NCBI GenBank assembly: GCA_029250345.1
Contig: JAQXFL010000065.1
Location: 1 to 6,194, forward strand
DNA: 6,194 nucleotides
Source: Candidatus Poseidoniaceae archaeon
GTDB taxonomy: Archaea > Thermoplasmatota > Poseidoniia > Poseidoniales > Poseidoniaceae
Direction: 5' to 3'
Shown: piece by piece, positions 1-3,245 of the stretch
Numbering within the stretch: the stretch's first letter is position 1
How the letters are laid out: every line of letters begins with the position of its first letter
The notes under the pieces: model-generated
Databases searched by the model: none
What the model was told of the DNA's origin: nothing
Seen by the model: only the letters and a program-made list of their open reading frames with translations
Made by a program: the position numbers and the translations under genes

Positions 1-39
1 TCTCACCGAACGTTGAGTACTGAGAATGAAGAACTTCAT
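1..39 (-). CDS. possible 5' end of a gene running off the left edge (partial)
   Basis: An ATG at 39..37 on the minus strand opens a frame that stays open for 13 codons to the window edge, reading MKFFILSTQRSVR. The start lies 29 bases beyond the stop of the acidic membrane protein gene. An AT-rich TTGAAATATC (59-68) is centred about 24 bases upstream, the distance expected for a leaderless archaeal transcript. No Shine-Dalgarno is visible. A short beta-strand followed by S-x-x-R-S resembles the start of sulfotransferase-type proteins (usually ...RSGT), but the glycine is missing and 13 residues cannot establish a family. It could equally be non-coding sequence. Function is not assigned. Confidence 0.27.
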   Translation of the reverse strand, partial: MKFFILSTQRSVR

Positions 40-58
40 CTGCGGCTTGAAGAGGAAG

Positions 59-68
59 GATATTTCAA
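59..68 (-). promoter_or_regulatory. candidate TATA-like element for the left-edge gene
   Basis: TTGAAATATC on the minus strand, with its AT core centred about 24 bases before the ATG at 39. It sits at the very end of the upstream acidic membrane protein gene, whose stop codon is at 71..69. The spacing suits leaderless initiation, but one AT-rich decamer is weak evidence. Confidence 0.22.
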
Positions 69-317
69 TTAATCTTCGTCATCTTCACCGAGTAGCTCTG
101 CCATTTCCTCAAGTGCGTCCTCGTCCGGCTCATCAAACTGACTCGGGTTCTTTGCCCCGCCGTCGAGCGTATCTTCACCCGCAACTTTGGGTGCTGCAGC
201 ATCAAGCATCGATTGTCGATTTTCCCCGGCCCTCTTCGCAATAATATATGCCATCCCCACAAATACGAGAACGAGTACAAAGTACGCTAGATTCTTGGTT
301 AATTGTTCGTCAGCCAT
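69..317 (-). CDS. small single-pass membrane protein with acidic C-terminal tail
   Basis: An 82-residue protein of unrecognised family. A short N-terminus is followed by one hydrophobic helix at about residues 9-27 and then K28-R29. By the positive-inside rule this puts the tail in the cytoplasm. The tail is predicted to be disordered and strongly acidic: 16 of the last 36 residues are Asp or Glu, and the protein ends in EDDED. There is no signal-peptidase or lipobox motif. The gene is on the same strand as tiaS, 47 bases downstream. It could be the third gene of that operon, but an AT-rich box 26 bases before its ATG suggests its own leaderless transcript. No Shine-Dalgarno precedes the start. 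Several small secretory or membrane accessory proteins share this general shape, so function cannot be assigned. The clean start, the helix and the compositional order support a real gene. Confidence 0.78.
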   Translation of the reverse strand: MADEQLTKNLAYFVLVLVFVGMAYIIAKRAGENRQSMLDAAAPKVAGEDTLDGGAKNPSQFDEPDEDALEEMAELLGEDDED

Positions 318-339
318 GTAGGTCTTATCAACACACAGG

Positions 340-353
340 ATTTATTGCTTTCC
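340..353 (-). promoter_or_regulatory. candidate BRE/TATA promoter of the acidic membrane protein gene
   Basis: Read on the minus strand, a purine-rich GGAAAGC (347-353, BRE-like) is followed directly by AATAAAT (340-346, TATA-like). The TATA-like core is centred 26 bases upstream of the A of the ATG at 317. That is the archaeal TATA-to-start-site distance, so transcription would begin at or next to the start codon. The element lies in the 47-base gap after tiaS. This is inference from position and composition. Confidence 0.42.
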
Positions 354-364
354 CAAATCGTAGT

Positions 365-1564
365 CTAGTTCGTATCGTTGTCCCATTCAAGTGGTTTCGC
401 CAAATGACGGCGAGCGTCCAAAGGTGGTTGTACCCAAGATGGATAAGGCGGAATCCTCGGCAGTTCCGTCCATTTATCATCCGTCCGAATACGGCACTTC
501 GGGCATCTGCTACCTTGCCCAGTCCCCATCGATTTCATTCGGACATTGCAGTCAAGACACATTGGACGTTCCTGTGTTGGAACTGCTTCGAGGAGGCGGA
601 GTTTCTCAAGGTGCAGAACTCCTGCTTCCGGAAAAAGGCCGTTACCGAGAATAACATCACCTGCTTCCAACCACTGTGCCAATAATTTCACTGGACCTGA
701 TTCTTCAAACGCCATCCAACTTCCATGTTCAGTGGCAATGCATGTACTGCCACGCCCGAGGACCGTCGTTGAGAGAACGGTCGTTTGAATGGGTTCACCA
801 AGATGGTCATCAGTTGCCTGATTGGTAACAAAGACGCGCATTGCAATACTGTCTTCAGTTTCCTCTGCTTCACGAAGGGCAGAACCTGCAAACTTTGCTG
901 TATCAGCATCTCGAGCACGCACGCCGAAAAGAACGGGACAGGGTCCGCGTGGAGCAATGAGGCTTGTGCCCCTACGAGGGTCACGTGAAAGGAAAGTCGA
1001 AGGAAGAGCGTCAATTTGCTTCAATGTCGAGTCGCAGACTCGTCGTTCATTTTGACCGTGCCGCTCTTGAGTGCGCCAAACAATAGCCTCCCATGTTGGG
1101 CTACTTTCCCGCCATGACACTGCAGCGGTAGCCCCAATTCGCCCGAGGCCACCCCAAGAACGAGATGCAGATGGAACATCCTTAATGTCGACTTCTTGAC
1201 GAACTGAATCCAAATAAAACGAATCGTCAGGACGTTGAGAAGAAAACCATACCATTCCTGGGTCAGATGGATGCTGTGCTCTACCATCGTGCTCTGATGT
1301 TGAGACTCGACCTGCCAAGTTAGAAATGTTCATGTTCCAAAAAGTCTCCAAATAGTCGAGAAGTTGAGGCTCATCATCAGTGATCAATTCAACAGCAACT
1401 GCGGCGTTCCCTCGTGTACGCTGTTGAGCAAAAGGCCATAACCGTACAAGTCTAGGTGTTTGAACTTGAACGGAAGTGGGCAAACCTTCGAGAAGTTGAT
1501 GGAACGTGTAGGTCGTACAACCTTGTTCCAAACTATCGGTATCGTCTAATCCGAGCCAACCCAT
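365..1564 (-). CDS. tiaS: tRNA(Ile2) 2-agmatinylcytidine synthetase TiaS
   Basis: TiaS couples ATP hydrolysis to attach agmatine to C34 of the CAU-anticodon isoleucine tRNA. The resulting agmatidine lets archaea read AUA as Ile and not AUG. The 399-residue length is close to that of known TiaS proteins (about 420). Family motifs run in order: GLDDTDS at 5-11 and CTTY at 16-19, which includes Thr18, equivalent to the autophosphorylated Thr of Archaeoglobus TiaS; RTRGNAAVA at 49-57; GRIGATAAVSW at 141-151, then PTWEAIVWR at 156-164 in the kinase-like domain; PCPVLFGVRA near 208-217 and FVTNQATDDHL at 245-255, leading into the OB-fold part; and a C-terminal zinc ribbon with Cys336, Cys339, Cys354 and Cys357. 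The ATG is preceded by GAGGTGAT three bases away, which overlaps the stop of the upstream HAD gene. This is strong evidence for both the start and co-transcription. The gene ends in TAG. All expected motifs are present, so the enzyme is probably active. Confidence 0.95.
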   Translation of the reverse strand: MGWLGLDDTDSLEQGCTTYTFHQLLEGLPTSVQVQTPRLVRLWPFAQQRTRGNAAVAVELITDDEPQLLDYLETFWNMNISNLAGRVSTSEHDGRAQHPSDPGMVWFSSQRPDDSFYLDSVRQEVDIKDVPSASRSWGGLGRIGATAAVSWRESSPTWEAIVWRTQERHGQNERRVCDSTLKQIDALPSTFLSRDPRRGTSLIAPRGPCPVLFGVRARDADTAKFAGSALREAEETEDSIAMRVFVTNQATDDHLGEPIQTTVLSTTVLGRGSTCIATEHGSWMAFEESGPVKLLAQWLEAGDVILGNGLFPEAGVLHLEKLRLLEAVPTQERPMCLDCNVRMKSMGTGQGSRCPKCRIRTDDKWTELPRIPPYPSWVQPPLDARRHLAKPLEWDNDTN

Positions 1565-1567
1565 TTC

Positions 1568-1575
1568 ATCACCTC
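1568..1575 (-). promoter_or_regulatory. Shine-Dalgarno site of tiaS, overlapping the HAD stop codon
   Basis: GAGGTGAT on the minus strand is an 8-base perfect complement to the conserved archaeal 16S 3' tail (ATCACCTC). It sits three bases before the tiaS ATG, and the HAD gene's TGA (1571..1569) lies inside it. It is the only strong ribosome binding site in the window, and it marks an internal operon gene. Confidence 0.8.
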
Positions 1576-2237
1576 ACTGGATTGAACGAATCACCCTCGT
1601 CCGACAGGTCGATTATTTGTGCCATTCTCGATGCAAGGCCTACATCGGCAGCAACTTGAAAGAGGCGTAATCCAGATGCCCATCCGGCACCCATGTCGCT
1701 GTTTCGATCACCCACCATACAGTCAGCTGTATTGCTCGGAAGTGGTTTCTCACCCCACCAATCGACTGTGCCATCATCATGCTCCAAAATCCCTTCAGAC
1801 TCACCCAGGGGGTATTCGGAGGACTGCCGCAACATTCGAGTTCCAAACTTCAGCATGCCCGGCATCGGTTTTCGACACTTGCAACGGTCACGATGACGGT
1901 GAGGACAGGCAAGAATTGCATCAAAATGGGCGTCCTCATCGATGGCAAGGAACTCTTCACGCATGTGGTTATGAATCTCATGAAGTCGCTTGCTGTCCCA
2001 AAGCCCCCTCAAGATGGCCGATTGATTGGTAACAACGCATACACGAAAACCGGCCCTTCGCAATTCACCTACTGATTTGGCAGCATTGTTCAATGCCACG
2101 AACTCTTCAGGGGTGTTGATGTAATTCGGGCTTCCGATGTTCAATACGCCATCACGATCAAGAAAGGCAATCCCTCCATGCAGAGGTGCATTTGCCGGCA
2201 TGGGGGCTGGTGTGTGCTGAACAACAAACCCTCGCAT
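1569..2237 (-). CDS. HAD-superfamily phosphatase, GmhB / HisB N-terminal type
   Basis: A 222-residue phosphatase of the group that hydrolyses D-glycero-D-manno-heptose 1,7-bisphosphate (GmhB) or histidinol phosphate (HisB-N). Motif I is FLDRDGVLN, with nucleophile Asp27 and acid/base Asp29. Motif II is VVTNQS at 68-73. The zinc-binding loop has Cys111, His113, Cys119 and Cys121, followed by RKPMPGM with the motif III Lys123. Motif IV is VGDRNSDMGAG, with Asp177 and Asp181. Two features are unusual: about 24 residues precede motif I, and about 44 residues lie between PGM and motif IV where E. coli GmhB has roughly 15. The second suggests a 30-residue insertion, at about 138-170. The ATG at 2237 has no Shine-Dalgarno. 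An internal ATG at 2201 (residue 13) would give a more typical N-terminus. The gene is followed after 4 bases by tiaS. No heptose or histidine genes are nearby, so the substrate is unassigned. Confidence 0.9.
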   Translation of the reverse strand: MRGFVVQHTPAPMPANAPLHGGIAFLDRDGVLNIGSPNYINTPEEFVALNNAAKSVGELRRAGFRVCVVTNQSAILRGLWDSKRLHEIHNHMREEFLAIDEDAHFDAILACPHRHRDRCKCRKPMPGMLKFGTRMLRQSSEYPLGESEGILEHDDGTVDWWGEKPLPSNTADCMVGDRNSDMGAGWASGLRLFQVAADVGLASRMAQIIDLSDEGDSFNPVR

Positions 2238-2320
2238 AGCAGTGCCAAACGGTCGAAGGTGAAGTGATTTTGCATCGAACCATAACAGTGTTGAAATGGA
2301 ATCATCTCTTGGAAGTCAAC
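2238..2320. promoter_or_regulatory. divergent intergenic region between the HAD and archaeosortase genes
   Basis: This 83-base region separates two divergent genes if the archaeosortase starts at the ATG at 2321, and only 26 bases if it starts at the GTG at 2264. It should hold both promoters. Weak candidates are TTGAAAT (2291-2297), centred about 26 bases before the ATG at 2321, and on the minus strand TGCAAAATCAC (2264-2274), about 32 bases before the HAD ATG. Neither is a good TATA box. AAGGTGA at 2256-2262 resembles a Shine-Dalgarno but sits only one base before the GTG at 2264. Confidence 0.35.
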
Positions 2321-3244
2321 ATGCTGTTCAGTGCAGAGGTAGGTTCTCTGATTGGAGCAGTAGGTATGATTTCCCTTGCCGTTTCGTGGCACAATCGAAA
2401 GAATGAGGGAATACGATTAGCACAATTTGGCTGGATAATGGTCGGATTAACGTTCTTTAACGATGCATCGAAGTACCTGGCCCATGATGATGCTGTACTC
2501 ACAATATTCTGCACAGCAGCATTGCCAATGGGCATCGGGATGGCAGCGTGGGAAGGAAGAGTTGGCGATTACCAAACAAAGAAATCTCTGCTTTGGGCAA
2601 GGGGGGCCGTTGCATATGCTGGTGGACCGTACTTACTCATCGCCCATGTGCCCTGGCTCAATGTTCTCGCCATATGGTTCGTCGCCAGTCAAGCTGCAAT
2701 GTTCCTGCGATTTTCAGGTTCAGGAGATGTTGTCCTCGGAGAAACTACGGTGAACACGGTCAATGGAGAAGTGGCTTGGAGTGCATGGGATGGTAACCGT
2801 TGGTTCATGGGTGAGTTTGTTGGCGAATATCCGTTCCAAACGGAATTACTTTTGAGCGACGGGACTGCGATTGGGATTAATTTTGTTTTAGCATGTACCG
2901 CTCTCCAATCCATGGTCATATTCATTGGCGCTATTGCGGTTTTGGACATTGATTGGCGCCGTCGCTGTCAAGCGCTTTTGCTGACCATTCCAGTGATTCA
3001 CATCCTCAACTTGTTCCGTAATGCCGGATTAATCTGGATGCATATGACGTATACTGAGTGGTCGTACCTTGGAATGTCTGTATTCGAATTCGGCCATGCC
3101 TATGCGGCTCGGGTAGTATCACTTGGAGCGATGTTCCTCATGGCACTCATCATGTTTGACATACTACCAGAGTTGCACAAGCACATCGTTCGATTGCTGC
3201 GGCCGTTCGGATTACTGCAACCCAAGAAAAAAGCAGAGAACTGA
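2321..3244 (+). CDS. artA: archaeosortase (exosortase/archaeosortase family, ArtA-like)
   Basis: A membrane cysteine transpeptidase of the type that cuts surface proteins at a C-terminal sorting signal and transfers them to a lipid anchor, as Haloferax ArtA does with PGF-CTERM proteins. From the ATG at 2321 it has 307 residues and about eight hydrophobic helices. The catalytic pattern is clear: A-C-T-A-L-Q-S with Cys192, HILNLFRNAG with Arg233, and FEFGHAYAARVVSL with His259 and Arg264 as candidates for the third residue. The Cys-to-Arg spacing of 41 equals that recalled for Haloferax ArtA (Cys173, Arg214). A loop of about 50 residues, rich in Trp and Gly (about 130-181), precedes the catalytic helix. 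The frame extends upstream to a GTG at 2264 (19 more residues, non-membrane, Shine-Dalgarno too close). The ATG is preferred because helix 1 begins there. No typical CTERM substrate is encoded in the window. The stop is separated by one base from the convergent gene's stop. Confidence 0.88.
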   Translation: MLFSAEVGSLIGAVGMISLAVSWHNRKNEGIRLAQFGWIMVGLTFFNDASKYLAHDDAVLTIFCTAALPMGIGMAAWEGRVGDYQTKKSLLWARGAVAYAGGPYLLIAHVPWLNVLAIWFVASQAAMFLRFSGSGDVVLGETTVNTVNGEVAWSAWDGNRWFMGEFVGEYPFQTELLLSDGTAIGINFVLACTALQSMVIFIGAIAVLDIDWRRRCQALLLTIPVIHILNLFRNAGLIWMHMTYTEWSYLGMSVFEFGHAYAARVVSLGAMFLMALIMFDILPELHKHIVRLLRPFGLLQPKKKAEN

Positions 3245-3245
3245 T

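Noticed and set aside
248..685. 145-codon open frame on the plus strand
   Set aside because: It lies antisense to the 3' end of tiaS and the start of the acidic membrane protein gene. It has no family motif or plausible start context. The tiaS frame there encodes the conserved zinc ribbon.
1619..2032. 137-codon open frame on the plus strand
   Set aside because: It is antisense to the HAD phosphatase, whose catalytic motifs are intact. The His/Cys/Pro-rich translation is typical of a shadow frame.
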